A DNA stretch of 64,000 nt from Thermoanaerobaculia bacterium (lineage in GTDB: Bacteria > Acidobacteriota > Thermoanaerobaculia > Multivoradales > JAIOJS01). A program made the position numbers and the translations under genes. The notes beneath the pieces were generated by a model. That model worked only from the letters and a program-made list of their open reading frames with translations, was not told the origin of the DNA and searched no databases. The stretch is taken from positions 60,657-124,656 of the forward strand of contig JAUIDB010000015.1 in assembly GCA_030429235.1 (NCBI GenBank). Direction: 5' to 3'. Below, in pieces: positions 1 through 9,424 of this stretch; positions within the stretch are counted from its first letter, which is position 1; the number at the start of each line of letters is the position of its first letter.

Positions 1-689
1 GACATCGTCAGCTGGGCGTCGCCGGTCCCCGGAGGGAAGTCGCAAATCAAGTAGTCGAGTTCACCCCACTCGACGTCGCCGAGCAACTGCTCCAGGGCCT
101 TCATCACCATCGGCCCACGCCAGATCACCGGCGTGTCGGCATCTACCACGAAGCCCAGCGACATGAGCTTGATACCGTACTTCTCGAACGGCTGCACCCG
201 CTGCTGGGCGTCGACCCGGGGACGTTCGTCGATCCCGAACATGGTGGGGACCGAAGGGCCGTAGATGTCGGCGTCCAGCAGTCCGACCTTGTGCCCGAGT
301 TGCGCCAGGCTGACCGCCAGATTGGCGGCCACGGTCGACTTGCCCACTCCGCCCTTGCCACTGGCCACCGCCACGACATTGCGGACGCCGGGGATCAGCT
401 GTGGATTGCGGGCGGTCGCTTGCTGCGCCGCGGAGGTGGGCATCGTCAGTTGCAGCTCGACCCTGGCCTGGTCTACTCCCTCCAGGCCCTCGACCACGCG
501 GCGCACCTCGTCCCGCAGCTGCTGGGCCTCCTGGGTCTTGTGGGTCGACAACACCAACTCGACGGTCGCCGTGCCATCGGCCCAGGCCACGCGATCGACG
601 AAACCGAACGACACGATGTCGCGGCTCAGACCGGGAAACTTCACAGACGACAGCGCCTGCCAGATTGCTTGCTCAACGGATTCGCTCAT
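1..689 (-). CDS. mrp: Mrp/ApbC-family Fe-S cluster carrier ATPase (5' part; cut by window edge)
   Basis: The reading frame runs off the left edge; about 229 N-terminal residues are present. The first ~85 residues look like a MIP18/DUF59 domain (MSESVEQAIWQAL...). They are followed by a deviant Walker A, GKGGVGKST, in VVAVASGKGGVGKSTVAANL, then LLDADIYGPS and ICDFPPGTGD, which are signatures of Mrp/NBP35 P-loop ATPases. By family knowledge such proteins bind and transfer [4Fe-4S] clusters in the cytoplasm. The Cys pair expected near the C terminus lies outside the window. The start is the ATG at 687-689. The gene is divergent from rfbB across a 232-nt gap. Confidence 0.93.
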   Translation of the reverse strand, partial: MSESVEQAIWQALSSVKFPGLSRDIVSFGFVDRVAWADGTATVELVLSTHKTQEAQQLRDEVRRVVEGLEGVDQARVELQLTMPTSAAQQATARNPQLIPGVRNVVAVASGKGGVGKSTVAANLAVSLAQLGHKVGLLDADIYGPSVPTMFGIDERPRVDAQQRVQPFEKYGIKLMSLGFVVDADTPVIWRGPMVMKALEQLLGDVEWGELDYLICDFPPGTGDAQLTM

Positions 690-921
690 CGAGGCCTCGT
701 TATCTGATGCTAGAAAGTCCGAAGCAGGAACGCCGGGCGCAGGGAGCCTGGAGTTGCGCCTCCGCCCTCCCCCTCGGCGTAGTGCAGTGGCCCGCAACGA
801 TAGCAGGAGGCGAGACTCGGCGCATCCGCGCCGCGTGGATCAGGTGCCGGCGGGGGCTCGGCTATACTGCCGCGCGCTGACGGAGTCGGCGTAGACGCAT
901 CTTTTCTTGGGAGACGAGCAC

Positions 922-2028
922 TTGAGCGGAATGATCATCACCGGCGGAGCCGGGTTCATCGGTAGTAACTTCGTCCGCCTGGCTCTGGCGGAGACGGCCG
1001 ATCGAGTCGTCGTCCTCGACAAGCTGACCTACGCCGGACACCTGGCGAGCCTCGAGGAGATCGCAGACCATCCACGCTACCGCTTCGTCGAGGGAGACAT
1101 CGGGGACCGCGCACTCGTGCGCCAACTGCTGGCCGAGGAACGCCCCAACGCAATCCTCAACTTCGCGGCCGAGTCGCACGTCGATCGCTCGATCGATTCT
1201 CCGGGCGAGTTCGTCCAGACCAACGTGGTCGGAACCTTCGACCTCCTCGAGGAAGCCAGGATCTACCACGCGGAACTGCCCGCCGACGAGGCCGCTGCCT
1301 TTCGCTTCCTGCACGTGTCGACCGACGAGGTCTACGGCAGCCTCGGTCCGACCGGCCTCTTCTCCGAGACCACGCCCTACGCCCCGAATTCCCCCTACTC
1401 CGCCTCGAAAGCGGCCGCCGACCACTTCGTGCGGGCCTACTTTCACACCTACGGTCTACCGGTGATCATCACGAACTGTTCCAACAACTACGGGCCTTTC
1501 CAGTTCCCCGAGAAGTTGATCCCCACCATGATCCTCAACGCGGTCGAGGGACGAGCCCTCCCGATCTACGGCACGGGCGAGAACGTGCGGGACTGGATCT
1601 ACGTCGGGGACCACTGCCGCGGGATCCTGCTGGCCCTGCAGAAGGGCCGCCTGGGAGAGAAGTACAATCTCGGAGGCGAGAACGAACGGACCAACCTCCA
1701 GGTCGTGGATCGCATCTGCGAAGTGGTCGGCGAGTTGGTTCCGGGCACCGACAATGCGGCCCTGCAACAAGCTGGCAAAGGCGACTACTTCGAGCTCAAG
1801 ACCTTCGTTCAGGATCGGCCGGGACACGACCTGCGCTACGCCATCGACGCGACCAAGGCCAAGACTGAACTCGGTTGGCGAGCCGAGCACGACTTCGAGT
1901 CTGGGCTGCGAGAAACCGTGCGGTGGTACCTCGAGCGCCGCGACTGGTGCCGCACGGTGCAAGGCGAGGACTTCGATCGTCAGCGGTTGGGCCTCGCCGA
2001 AGCCGACGAGACCGAGGAGTCGGCATGA
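922..2028 (+). CDS. rfbB: dTDP-glucose 4,6-dehydratase
   Basis: This is a short-chain dehydrogenase/reductase-type sugar dehydratase of 368 aa. It has the N-terminal NAD-binding motif [10 protein letters not shown], the STDEVYG segment with the catalytic Asp-Glu pair, and the YSASK active-site Tyr/Lys. It converts dTDP-glucose to dTDP-4-keto-6-deoxyglucose in dTDP-L-rhamnose synthesis. TTG at 922 is preferred because GGGAG (909-913) sits 8 nt upstream; ATG at 931 is the alternative and TTG at 907 lacks a ribosome site. TATACT at 863-868 may be a -10 element. The stop overlaps the rfbC ATG (ATGA). rfbA and rfbD are not in this window. Confidence 0.95.
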   Translation: MSGMIITGGAGFIGSNFVRLALAETADRVVVLDKLTYAGHLASLEEIADHPRYRFVEGDIGDRALVRQLLAEERPNAILNFAAESHVDRSIDSPGEFVQTNVVGTFDLLEEARIYHAELPADEAAAFRFLHVSTDEVYGSLGPTGLFSETTPYAPNSPYSASKAAADHFVRAYFHTYGLPVIITNCSNNYGPFQFPEKLIPTMILNAVEGRALPIYGTGENVRDWIYVGDHCRGILLALQKGRLGEKYNLGGENERTNLQVVDRICEVVGELVPGTDNAALQQAGKGDYFELKTFVQDRPGHDLRYAIDATKAKTELGWRAEHDFESGLRETVRWYLERRDWCRTVQGEDFDRQRLGLAEADETEESA

Positions 2029-2579
2029 GCTTCACCCCGACCCAGATCCCGGAAGTCATCCTGGTCGAACCCAGGGTTTTTCGTGACGACCGCGGGTTTT
2101 TCCTCGAGACCTTCCACGTCGAGCGTTACCGCGAGGGGGGCATCGACCTGCCCTTCGTGCAGGACAACCATTCGAAGTCCGTGGCGCGCACCCTGCGCGG
2201 ACTGCACGCCCAGGAAACGAAGCCGCAGGGCAAGCTCGTGCGAGCGGTCGAGGGCGAGATCTGGGACGTCGCCGTGGACATCCGGCGTGGTTCTCCGACC
2301 TTCAAGCAGTGGGTCGGAGTGACGCTGTCCGCCGACAACTTCCGCCAACTCTGGGTACCTCCGGGATTTGCGCACGGATTCTGCGTCCTCTCGGAGTCGG
2401 CGCAGGTCGAGTACAAGTGCACCGACCTCTACGACCGAGAGGACGAGTTGGGGCTGCGATGGAACGATCCCGAGTTCGCCATCGCCTGGCCGATCGACGA
2501 CCCGCTGCTGTCGGCCAAGGACGCAGACGCTCCCGATCTCGCCGATCTTTCCGCACGGCTACCCCACTACGGTGGGTAA
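2025..2579 (+). CDS. rfbC: dTDP-4-dehydrorhamnose 3,5-epimerase
   Basis: The 184-residue cupin-type protein matches the RmlC family in length and motifs. RGLHAQ contains the catalytic His, [12 protein letters not shown] holds the catalytic Tyr region, and PPGFAHGF is the conserved cupin loop. It epimerises C3 and C5 of dTDP-4-keto-6-deoxyglucose, the step after RfbB. It starts at the ATG overlapping the rfbB stop and ends inside the next gene, so translation is probably coupled along the operon. Confidence 0.95.
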   Translation: MSFTPTQIPEVILVEPRVFRDDRGFFLETFHVERYREGGIDLPFVQDNHSKSVARTLRGLHAQETKPQGKLVRAVEGEIWDVAVDIRRGSPTFKQWVGVTLSADNFRQLWVPPGFAHGFCVLSESAQVEYKCTDLYDREDELGLRWNDPEFAIAWPIDDPLLSAKDADAPDLADLSARLPHYGG

Positions 2580-4074
2580 CTTCGACGCTCGCGACCGAGC
2601 GCAACTCGCGGCGCACGGGATTCCGCTCGACGAGGCCCAACGCCAGCTCGAACTACTCCGAGAGCCACCCCGGCCTTTCCGGCTCGATCGCCCCTGCCGA
2701 CTCGGCAACGGCGTACGGCGGCTGAGCCCCGAGGCCCAGGAGGCCGCGATCCGACGCTACGAGCTGGCCCAGTCGAAGGGGAGGGTCGGCAAGTTCGTCC
2801 CAGCCTCGGGAGCTGCGACCCGGATGTTCCGAGAGCTCGAGAGCCTGCGGGAGGAGTCGCCGTTCCCGAGCCTGGCCGAACTCGGGCGGCGAGCCGAGAA
2901 CGGAGAGCCGGGTGCGGTGGCCTGGCAGCGCCTCGCGGAACGCTGGTACGACTTCCCTTGGGCCACGGCCTGGGACGGCCCCACCCCGGATCGGAACGAG
3001 CCCCGGACGGTTCTCGAAGCCCTGTTGGCGGGAGCGACGAGCCTGGCCCGCGCTCCGAAGGGCCTGGTGCCCTACCACCGCACCGAAACCGGGAACCGAA
3101 GTGCCTTCGCCGAGCACGTGTTCGAGGGGTTGACCTATCTCTACAGTGCCGACCACCCAGCACGCTTTCACTTTACCGTGGCGCGGGAACACTCCGAGCG
3201 CTTTCACCAAGCGGCCGAGGCCCTTAGCGCCACCCTGCCGCATCCCAGACCCGAGATCACCTTCTCGTTCCAGGAACCGGCCACCGACACCCTGGCCATC
3301 GACGCACACGGTCACCCGACGCGGCACGAGGACGGTACGTTGCTGCTGCGTCCGGGCGGCCACGGTGCCCTGATCGGGAACCTCGCGGCGACGCAGGGGG
3401 ATGTCGTCCTGGTGAAGACCATCGACAACGTCCGACCGCAGAGCGCTCACGCCGAGGTAGCCGTCTGGCAACGGATCCTCGGCGGCTACGCCCTCGACCT
3501 TCGCGACGCCGTCGATCGGCACCTTCGGGCCCTCGAATCAGACGACGACGGGGCCCGAGGTTCCGCCGTGACCTTCATTCGGCAGCGACTCGGCCTCGAG
3601 GTGGCCGAGGAGTTCGAGATCACCGACCTCCGCCGCGTACTCGATCGACCACTTCGCGTCTGCGGCGTGGTCGAGAACACCGGCGAACCGGGGGGAGGAC
3701 CCTTTTGGGTACGCCACGAGGACGGCCGGGTCTCACGACAGATCGTGGAAGCCGCCGAAGTCGCACACGACGCCGAAGACCTGGAGATCTGGCGCTCGGG
3801 CACCCACTTCAACCCGGTACTCCTGGCCTGTTTGCTCCGCGATCGAAACGGAGCCCCCTACCCCCTCGACCGTTTCATCGACCCGCGGGCCGTCTTCGTC
3901 AGTGACAAGTCGTACCGGGGCCAACCGCTACGAGCCCTCGAACGTCCGGGACTCTGGAACGGCGCCATGTCGGGATGGACCACGCTCTTCGCCGAGGTCC
4001 CGGCCGCGACCTTTGCTCCGGTGAAGACGGTCTTCGATCTGCTACGCCCACAGCATCAGCCCGGCGGGTCGTGA
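2572..4074 (+). CDS. DUF4301 family protein, possibly nucleotidyltransferase-like
   Basis: This 500-residue protein matches the length and landmarks of the uncharacterised DUF4301 family, with [16 protein letters not shown] near residue 70 and GHGALIGNL near residue 265. The Gly/Ala-rich [10 protein letters not shown] stretch resembles the substrate loop of NDP-sugar pyrophosphorylases, and VKTIDNVRP is a second conserved patch; the enzymatic reading is my inference. GTG at 2572 is chosen because the DUF4301 N terminus ([10 protein letters not shown]) begins there. It overlaps the rfbC stop by 8 bp. A longer in-frame extension back to 2368 lies inside rfbC and is rejected. It sits between rhamnose genes and a NUDIX hydrolase, which suggests nucleotide-sugar metabolism. 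Confidence 0.8.
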   Translation: MGNFDARDRAQLAAHGIPLDEAQRQLELLREPPRPFRLDRPCRLGNGVRRLSPEAQEAAIRRYELAQSKGRVGKFVPASGAATRMFRELESLREESPFPSLAELGRRAENGEPGAVAWQRLAERWYDFPWATAWDGPTPDRNEPRTVLEALLAGATSLARAPKGLVPYHRTETGNRSAFAEHVFEGLTYLYSADHPARFHFTVAREHSERFHQAAEALSATLPHPRPEITFSFQEPATDTLAIDAHGHPTRHEDGTLLLRPGGHGALIGNLAATQGDVVLVKTIDNVRPQSAHAEVAVWQRILGGYALDLRDAVDRHLRALESDDDGARGSAVTFIRQRLGLEVAEEFEITDLRRVLDRPLRVCGVVENTGEPGGGPFWVRHEDGRVSRQIVEAAEVAHDAEDLEIWRSGTHFNPVLLACLLRDRNGAPYPLDRFIDPRAVFVSDKSYRGQPLRALERPGLWNGAMSGWTTLFAEVPAATFAPVKTVFDLLRPQHQPGGS

Positions 4075-4493
4075 GCTCCGAGGCGCCTCCCCCACCTCCT
4101 GGACGGGTCCACGTGGTCGGAGCGGCGATCTTCGATCGCAACCGCTGCCTGGTCACGCAGCGTGGTGCTCAGATGGCCGAACCGCTGCGATGGGAGTTTC
4201 CAGGCGGCAAGGTCGAGGCGGCCGAATCGCCCCGGCAAGCACTGCGCCGCGAGATCCTCGAAGAGCTGGCTCTGGAGATCGCGGTCGGCAAGTGGCTGGG
4301 CCGTGGCACGAATCCCAGCCTCTGCCTCGACGTCTTCGCCGCTTCGATCACCGGAGGCCAGCTGCGCCTTCACGAACACCACTCTTCCCGCTGGCTCACG
4401 ACGCTCGAACTCGAAGCGCTCGACTGGGCGGCTCTCGACGTACCGATCCTCGATGCCGTGCGGCGGGAGTTGCAGGCACGAGTCGATTCGTGA
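4071..4493 (+). CDS. NUDIX (MutT-like) hydrolase
   Basis: The 140-residue protein has a complete NUDIX box near residues 45-67: GGKVEAAE, then seven residues, then REILEEL. It is the size of MutT/NudG enzymes that hydrolyse nucleoside triphosphates or other nucleoside-diphosphate derivatives. GTG at 4071 overlaps the stop of the DUF4301 gene (GTGA), so the two are probably coupled. Substrate cannot be read from sequence; sanitation of oxidised nucleotides and turnover of a nucleotide sugar are both possible. Confidence 0.85.
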   Translation: MSSEAPPPPPGRVHVVGAAIFDRNRCLVTQRGAQMAEPLRWEFPGGKVEAAESPRQALRREILEELALEIAVGKWLGRGTNPSLCLDVFAASITGGQLRLHEHHSSRWLTTLELEALDWAALDVPILDAVRRELQARVDS

Positions 4494-4620
4494 GAGCCCG
4501 AATCCGTCGAACGCTCCCGCGGACAAGCACCCCGACCAGGGACGGCCTCGCCAGGACCGACGACTCGTCGAGCCGTCGAGTCTGGTGAGTTGCCGCCCGG
4601 TTCCGAGCCGAAAGAAGCGC

Positions 4621-5601
4621 CTACAGGTCGCGCTGAAGAGAGCGGCGCAGCGCTCGGGCCTTGGCCTGGCTCTCGGAGGCCCGGTCGACGTAGTACTGCA
4701 GCGTGTGGTCCAGGCCTTCCTCGATCGTGGTGGTGGGACGGAACCCGATCGCTTCCTCGAGAAGGAAGGCATCCAGACAGCTGCGGCGTAGTTCGCCCTC
4801 CTTGGGCGGGCCGTGAATCGCTTCGATCGGACTCGCCAGCCGCCGCGAAATCCGTTCGTAGAGTTCGTTCACCGAGGTCTCGACTCCCGTGCCGACGTTG
4901 TAGATCCCCGGAACCCAACGTTCGAGCAGTCGATTCTGAATCTCGCAGACGTCGCCGACGTGTACGTAGTCCCGGGTCTGTTCCCCGTCCCCGAAGATGG
5001 TCGGAGGCCGGCCATCGAGCAGGTGCTCCGCGATGATGGCCACGATACCCGCCTCGCCCTTGGCATTCTGGCGGGCTCCGTAGACGTTGGCGTAGCGCAG
5101 GATCACCGGATCGAGAATGTCCAGGCGCTGGTAGGCCCGGAGGTACTCCTCGAAGGCGAGTTTCGAGCAACCGTAGGGAGAAGTCGGGGCCGTGGGATGC
5201 TCTTCGGTGCACGGGAATTCACTCTGTTCGCCGTAGACCGTACCGCCCGACGAAGCGAAAAGGAATCGACGCACTCCGGCCTGCTCGCAAGCCCGGATCA
5301 GCTCGAGCCCTCCCATGATGTTGATGGCGGCGTCGAGAACCGGTTCCTCCAGGGACACCCTGACGTTGGCCTGCGCCGCGTGGTGCGAAACCACGGTGAC
5401 ACCTTCGGCCTTCAAGACCGGCTCGAGCCCCGTATCGCGAATGTCGCGATGAAGAAAGACGGCTTCTTTCGGCAGGTTCTCGCGGCTGCCCCCGACCAGG
5501 CTATCGAGGATGAGCACCCGGTGACCGGCGGCCAGCGCCGCGTCCGCGAGATTCGAGGCGATGAATCCGGCTCCGCCGGTGATGAGGAGTGTCTCGGTCA
5601 T
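4621..5601 (-). CDS. NAD-dependent epimerase/dehydratase (UDP-glucose 4-epimerase-like)
   Basis: This 326-residue extended SDR has [11 protein letters not shown] at the N terminus, an ASSGGTVYGE segment, and the YGCSK catalytic Tyr/Lys motif. DGEQTRDYVHVGDV and IYNVGTG are typical of GalE-like and UDP-sugar epimerases. The likely role is interconversion of UDP-hexoses for surface glycans. The start is the ATG at 5599-5601; the upstream extension to 5745 runs into the divergent fur promoter and is not conserved. It converges on the rfb operon across 127 bp. Confidence 0.88.
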   Translation of the reverse strand: MTETLLITGGAGFIASNLADAALAAGHRVLILDSLVGGSRENLPKEAVFLHRDIRDTGLEPVLKAEGVTVVSHHAAQANVRVSLEEPVLDAAINIMGGLELIRACEQAGVRRFLFASSGGTVYGEQSEFPCTEEHPTAPTSPYGCSKLAFEEYLRAYQRLDILDPVILRYANVYGARQNAKGEAGIVAIIAEHLLDGRPPTIFGDGEQTRDYVHVGDVCEIQNRLLERWVPGIYNVGTGVETSVNELYERISRRLASPIEAIHGPPKEGELRRSCLDAFLLEEAIGFRPTTTIEEGLDHTLQYYVDRASESQAKARALRRSLQRDL

Positions 5602-5687
5602 GGCGCGATTATAGAGAAGCCCGATGGACGAGAAGGAGTGCGGACCCTCGGCGGCCACTGGGCTCACTCGGAGAGTGCCAGAGCTGC

Positions 5688-5717
5688 TTGACAAAGAGGA
5701 CCATAAGAGTCCAGAAT
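5688..5717 (+). promoter_or_regulatory. Predicted promoter of fur and downstream genes
   Basis: A perfect TTGACA (-35) lies at 5688-5693 and CAGAAT (-10, 4 of 6 matches) at 5712-5717, with an 18-bp spacer. The same spacer length occurs in the leu and ilv promoters of this window. The predicted start site, near 5724, abuts the palindrome at 5726-5748. Confidence 0.6.
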
Positions 5718-5725
5718 GACGACCA

Positions 5726-5748
5726 CTATTGAGACAATTTCTCAATAG
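5726..5748. promoter_or_regulatory. Fur-type operator: perfect 9-5-9 palindrome
   Basis: CTATTGAGA (5726-5734), CAATT, TCTCAATAG (5740-5748) is a perfect inverted repeat in an otherwise GC-rich region. It lies just downstream of the predicted start site and 8 bp before the fur ATG. The core ATTGAGA-N5-TCTCAAT resembles A/T-rich Fur-family boxes. Autoregulation by the adjacent Fur protein is inferred from position. It could also affect the divergent epimerase gene 125 bp away. Confidence 0.7.
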
Positions 5749-5756
5749 CGAAAAAT

Positions 5757-6215
5757 ATGAGCAGTCAACGAGAACGTGCCGCCTTCATCGACCACCTGAA
5801 GTCCCATGGTCACCGCATCACCGGAGAGCGCCTCGCGCTGTTCGATGAGATCTTCGAGCAACACCGGCACGTCGACGCCGAGGAGCTTCTGGCCGCCCTG
5901 CACCGCAAGGGACACCGGATCTCGCGCGCCACGGTCTACCGCAACCTGGATCTCCTGGTGGCTTGCGGCCTGGTCCGCAAGCAACGGCTCGGTCAGCGGC
6001 GCTATCTCTACGAACACATCCACGCTGGACAGAAGCACGATCACCTGGTCTGTCGCAGTTGTGGCCGGGTGGTCGAGTTCGTGAGCCCCGGGATCACGGC
6101 GATGCAACGAGAGATCTGTCGAGCCCACGGCTTCTCGCCCGACCACCATCAGTTTCAGATCCTCAGTCTCTGCGCCGAATGCGTCGCGGCGAGCGAGACC
6201 CAACCCAGCCACTGA
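5757..6215 (+). CDS. fur: Fur-family metal-responsive repressor
   Basis: The 152-residue protein has the Fur layout. A winged helix carries RISRATVYRNLDLL (54-67), followed by HDHLVCRSCG with the CxxC pair C99/C102 and a second pair C139/C142 that would bind structural zinc. HIHAGQKHDH supplies metal-ligand histidines. Iron-responsive Fur is most likely given the neighbouring redox genes, but Zur or PerR function cannot be excluded from sequence alone. A perfect palindrome overlaps its promoter, suggesting autoregulation. apbE follows after 16 nt, so this is probably the first gene of a five-gene operon. Confidence 0.9.
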   Translation: MSSQRERAAFIDHLKSHGHRITGERLALFDEIFEQHRHVDAEELLAALHRKGHRISRATVYRNLDLLVACGLVRKQRLGQRRYLYEHIHAGQKHDHLVCRSCGRVVEFVSPGITAMQREICRAHGFSPDHHQFQILSLCAECVAASETQPSH

Positions 6216-6231
6216 GGACGTCCTCGACTCC

Positions 6232-7356
6232 ATGTTTCGACTCCTCGTGATCCTGGGGTGGCTGCCGTTCGTCGGCTCGGCCGCCGACGCCGCGCAGGTC
6301 GATCGGTCGGTCGCCATGATGGGGACGACGGTCGAGGTCTCGGTCGTGGCCAGCCACCGGGCTGAAGCCCTCACCGCCAGCGAGCATGTGCTGCGGGCGT
6401 TGGAATCGGCGGAGCGACGGTTGTCCACCTGGCAAACCGACTCCGAACTCTCGCGACTCAACGCCGCGACCTCAACCTGGGTGCCGGTCACCAACGCCAC
6501 CTGGGAGGATCTCGAGGCGGCCGAACGGTGCCGTCAGCTGACGCTGGGAGGCTTCGATCACGGAATCGGCGAGCTCATCGAGTTCTGGGGTCAAGCCGAA
6601 ACCTGGCCCACACCGGACGAGGTGTCACGGCGACTGCCGACGCCGACGGGACCTCGCGTCACCGCGGACTCCCAGGGCCGCGGCCGTCGCAGCCTGCCGA
6701 CCGTACGCCTGGCCGAGGGGGCATTCGGCAAGGGTGCCGCCGCTCGACGGGCACTTGCCGCGGTTGCGGGAACCAGCGGAGTGGCCTCGATTCGGATCGA
6801 CCTGGGAGGTCAGGTGACGCACCAACCCCTGATCCCCGGCACCAAGGAACAGCTGGCCGATCCCCGCGACCGATCGCGGGCAGTGGTGGCGGTGGAGCTG
6901 CCCGAGGCGGCGATGGCTACCAGCGCCAACACGGTGCGGAGCCGGGCCGTCGACGGTCACCGCGTCGGCCATCTGCTCGATGCCCGGACGGGTCGACCGG
7001 CCACCGACTTCGGGTCGATGACCGTCTGGTCGGCCGACCCTCTCTTGGCCGACTGCCTGTCGACCGGCCTATTCGCGCTGGGCATCGAGGAGGGACTCCG
7101 ACAGGCGGAGGCCCTCGAAAGCGTCGAAGCTCTGGCCCTGGTGGTTTCGGAGAGTGGTCTCTTGGCGTACCACACCACGGGACTCGCAGGTCGACTGACT
7201 CCTCTGACCGCTGAACTCGTGCTGCAGCCTGCGCTACCGCACGCCTCCGCCAGAACCACCTCGACCACCCGAACGATCGACACGAAAAGCGATGAGCCTA
7301 GCCCCGGACGGACGACGGCCCATCGCTTCCCCAACCCACGGCCAACGGTGCGCTAA
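6232..7356 (+). CDS. apbE: FAD:protein FMN transferase (ApbE)
   Basis: The 374-residue protein begins with a hydrophobic signal segment (residues 1-20), so it acts in the periplasm. ApbE landmarks are FGKGAAARRAL (165-174), RIDLGG (188-193), MATSANTVRSRAVDGHRVGHLLDARTGRP spread over 228-256, and the metal-site segment around SADPLLADCLSTGLFALG (267-284). ApbE attaches FMN through a phosphoester to Thr of [S/T]GA[S/T]x[T/S] motifs. A matching TGATLT motif is present in the exported protein encoded two genes downstream, which is therefore its likely substrate. The C-terminal ~40 residues are low-complexity and not part of the fold. Confidence 0.92.
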   Translation: MFRLLVILGWLPFVGSAADAAQVDRSVAMMGTTVEVSVVASHRAEALTASEHVLRALESAERRLSTWQTDSELSRLNAATSTWVPVTNATWEDLEAAERCRQLTLGGFDHGIGELIEFWGQAETWPTPDEVSRRLPTPTGPRVTADSQGRGRRSLPTVRLAEGAFGKGAAARRALAAVAGTSGVASIRIDLGGQVTHQPLIPGTKEQLADPRDRSRAVVAVELPEAAMATSANTVRSRAVDGHRVGHLLDARTGRPATDFGSMTVWSADPLLADCLSTGLFALGIEEGLRQAEALESVEALALVVSESGLLAYHTTGLAGRLTPLTAELVLQPALPHASARTTSTTRTIDTKSDEPSPGRTTAHRFPNPRPTVR

Positions 7357-7386
7357 CACCCCGGCCTCGAGTCAGGAGAACTCTAT

Positions 7387-8808
7387 ATGCACGCACGATC
7401 CATCCGGCGGCGTCTGCTCGCTGCTCTTACCACCGTGGCCCTCTTGGGTGGGCCCAGTCTGCTCCCCGTGGGCGCCCAGGAAACAGCACCGCCCTCCGAC
7501 GCCGACCGCATCGACCGCCTCGAATCGGTGGTCGAAGAGCTTCGGGCCGAACTCGAAGCGCTCCGGGCTGATCAGGCCACCCCGGCCACGACCCCACCTG
7601 CGTCCGACACCCGGGACGCCGCCTTCGACGAACTCGCCCGCCGCATCGACCTGTTGGCTTCCGAGATCGAGGACCTGCGGCTCGACGAGGAGACCGTGGT
7701 CGCAGATCAGAGCGAACACGGCTACGGCCCCGCCGCCTCGAAGGTCTACCGCAGCCAGCCCGGAATCTCCCTGGGCGGCTACGGCGAGTTCCTCTTCGAG
7801 TCCTTCTCCTCTTCGCGAGACGATGGATCCCCGGGCGGCACGAAGGACGCGTCCGACACTCTGCGGGCCATCGTCTACTTCGGCTACAAGTTCGACGACA
7901 ACTGGCTCTTCAACTCGGAGATCGAGTTCGAGCATGGCGGCTCCGAGGTCGCCATCGAGTTCGCCTACCTCGACCGGCTGTGGAAACCTGGCCTCAACTT
8001 CCGGGGTGGTCACCTGCTTCTACCGATGGGTTTCGTCAACGAACTCCACGAGCCTCCGGTCTTTCTGGGAGCCAAGCGTCCCCAGATCGAGCGCGTAATC
8101 CTGCCCTCGACCTGGCACGAAAACGGGTTCGGGATCTTCGGTGAGGTCGGTGATCTCTCCTACCGGAGCTACGTCGTCAACGGCATGGAGGGGGCCGGGT
8201 TCTCCTCCGGAGGTCTGCGGGGCGGCCGCCAGAAGGGGAACCGGGCCATCAGCGAGGACCTCGCCTGGGTTTCGCGGCTCGACTACTCGCCCGCACCGGG
8301 TCTGCTGGTCGGCGGCTCGCTCTACCTGGGCGACTCGGGCCAGGGGCTCGAGAGTCCGACCGGAGAGATCTTGGGAGTCGGAACGACGATCTACGACCTA
8401 CATGCCGAATGGAAGTGGCGCGGACTCGAGCTCCGCGGCCTGGTCACGCACGCCGAACTGGACGACGTTGCCGAACTCAACCGAGCCTTGGGCAAGATCG
8501 GCTCTGCCTCGATCGGCGAAGAGCTCGACGGCTGGTACCTGCAAGCGGGCTACGACGTTCTCTCGCTCCTCGATCGGAGCGCAGGGCGTCAGCTCACGCC
8601 GTACTTCCGTTGGGAGCAGTTCGACACCCAGAGTGCAGTCCCGACTGGCTTCTCCCGGAATCCGGCTCAGGACCAGGAGATCTTCACTCTCGGCCTCGAC
8701 TACAAGCCGATCGCCCCGATCGTGATCAAGATGGACTACCAGGACTACGACAACGGCGCGGGGACCGGCCTCGATCAGTTCAACCTGGCCGTCGGCTACA
8801 TCTTCTAG
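7387..8808 (+). CDS. Outer-membrane porin-like beta-barrel with N-terminal coiled coil
   Basis: This 473-residue protein has a cleavable signal peptide (about 1-30, ending VGAQ), then a Glu/Arg/Leu-rich coiled coil of roughly 80 residues (RIDRLESVVEELRAELEAL and a second stretch near 85-105). The rest has alternating hydrophobic/aromatic beta strands and ends in GYIF, the terminal aromatic typical of BAM substrates. The arrangement resembles trimeric phosphate-selective/OprP-like porins with a periplasmic coiled coil. Cargo is unknown; placement after fur and apbE suggests uptake of a metal species or an electron-acceptor-related solute. Confidence 0.78.
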   Translation: MHARSIRRRLLAALTTVALLGGPSLLPVGAQETAPPSDADRIDRLESVVEELRAELEALRADQATPATTPPASDTRDAAFDELARRIDLLASEIEDLRLDEETVVADQSEHGYGPAASKVYRSQPGISLGGYGEFLFESFSSSRDDGSPGGTKDASDTLRAIVYFGYKFDDNWLFNSEIEFEHGGSEVAIEFAYLDRLWKPGLNFRGGHLLLPMGFVNELHEPPVFLGAKRPQIERVILPSTWHENGFGIFGEVGDLSYRSYVVNGMEGAGFSSGGLRGGRQKGNRAISEDLAWVSRLDYSPAPGLLVGGSLYLGDSGQGLESPTGEILGVGTTIYDLHAEWKWRGLELRGLVTHAELDDVAELNRALGKIGSASIGEELDGWYLQAGYDVLSLLDRSAGRQLTPYFRWEQFDTQSAVPTGFSRNPAQDQEIFTLGLDYKPIAPIVIKMDYQDYDNGAGTGLDQFNLAVGYIF

Positions 8809-8836
8809 CCGCGGGTCAATCGACAGGGTTCGGAAC

Positions 8837-9424
8837 ATGAGGGAAACAGCGCAGAGCCAAGCTCGAACCGTGGTCGTCCTGCTGCTCCTCCTCGCGACGG
8901 CGAGGTCTGGATCGAGCGAGGTGCGGCTGACCACCGACGAGGCTCTGGCTCTCGCGTTTCCCGGTTGTTCCGTCGAACGAGAGATCGTCTATCTGACCGA
9001 CGAGCAACGGGAAGCAGCCCGCGACCTGGCGGGAGCGGAGATCGAGGTCCGGGTGCTGCACCCTCACGTCGCCCATTGCCCCGATGAAGACGGGGAACTC
9101 GCGGTCGCAGGCACCGCCTACTTCGACGTCCATCGGGTCCGTACTCTCTCGGAGACCCTGATGATCGTCGTCTCACCGGAGGGGACGGTACAGCGAATCG
9201 AGATCCTGCGGTTCGACGAGCCGCCCGACTACATCCCGCGGCAGCCCTGGTACGACCAGTTCGATCAACAGAAACTCGACTCCGACTTGCAGCTCAAGCG
9301 CGAGATCCGCCCGGTCACCGGGGCGACGTTGACCGCCCAGGTGACGACGGCCGCCGTGCGTCGGATTCTCGCTCTCCACCAGATTCTCTCAGCTCCGCCC
9401 GCCACCACGGACGCGCAACGATGA
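8837..9424 (+). CDS. Exported FMN-binding domain protein, predicted covalent flavoprotein
   Basis: The 195-residue protein has an N-terminal hydrophobic segment (12-25), probably a signal peptide. Its C-terminal FMN-binding domain ends in RPVTGATLTAQVT; TGATLT at 161-166 matches the [S/T]GA[S/T]x[T/S] site flavinylated by ApbE, making Thr166 the predicted FMN acceptor. Related domains occur in NqrC, RnfG and NosR. Cysteines at 44 and 81 are present but form no obvious redox motif. The stop overlaps the start of the next membrane-protein gene (ATGA), so the two products probably work together in periplasmic electron transfer. Confidence 0.85.
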   Translation: MRETAQSQARTVVVLLLLLATARSGSSEVRLTTDEALALAFPGCSVEREIVYLTDEQREAARDLAGAEIEVRVLHPHVAHCPDEDGELAVAGTAYFDVHRVRTLSETLMIVVSPEGTVQRIEILRFDEPPDYIPRQPWYDQFDQQKLDSDLQLKREIRPVTGATLTAQVTTAAVRRILALHQILSAPPATTDAQR

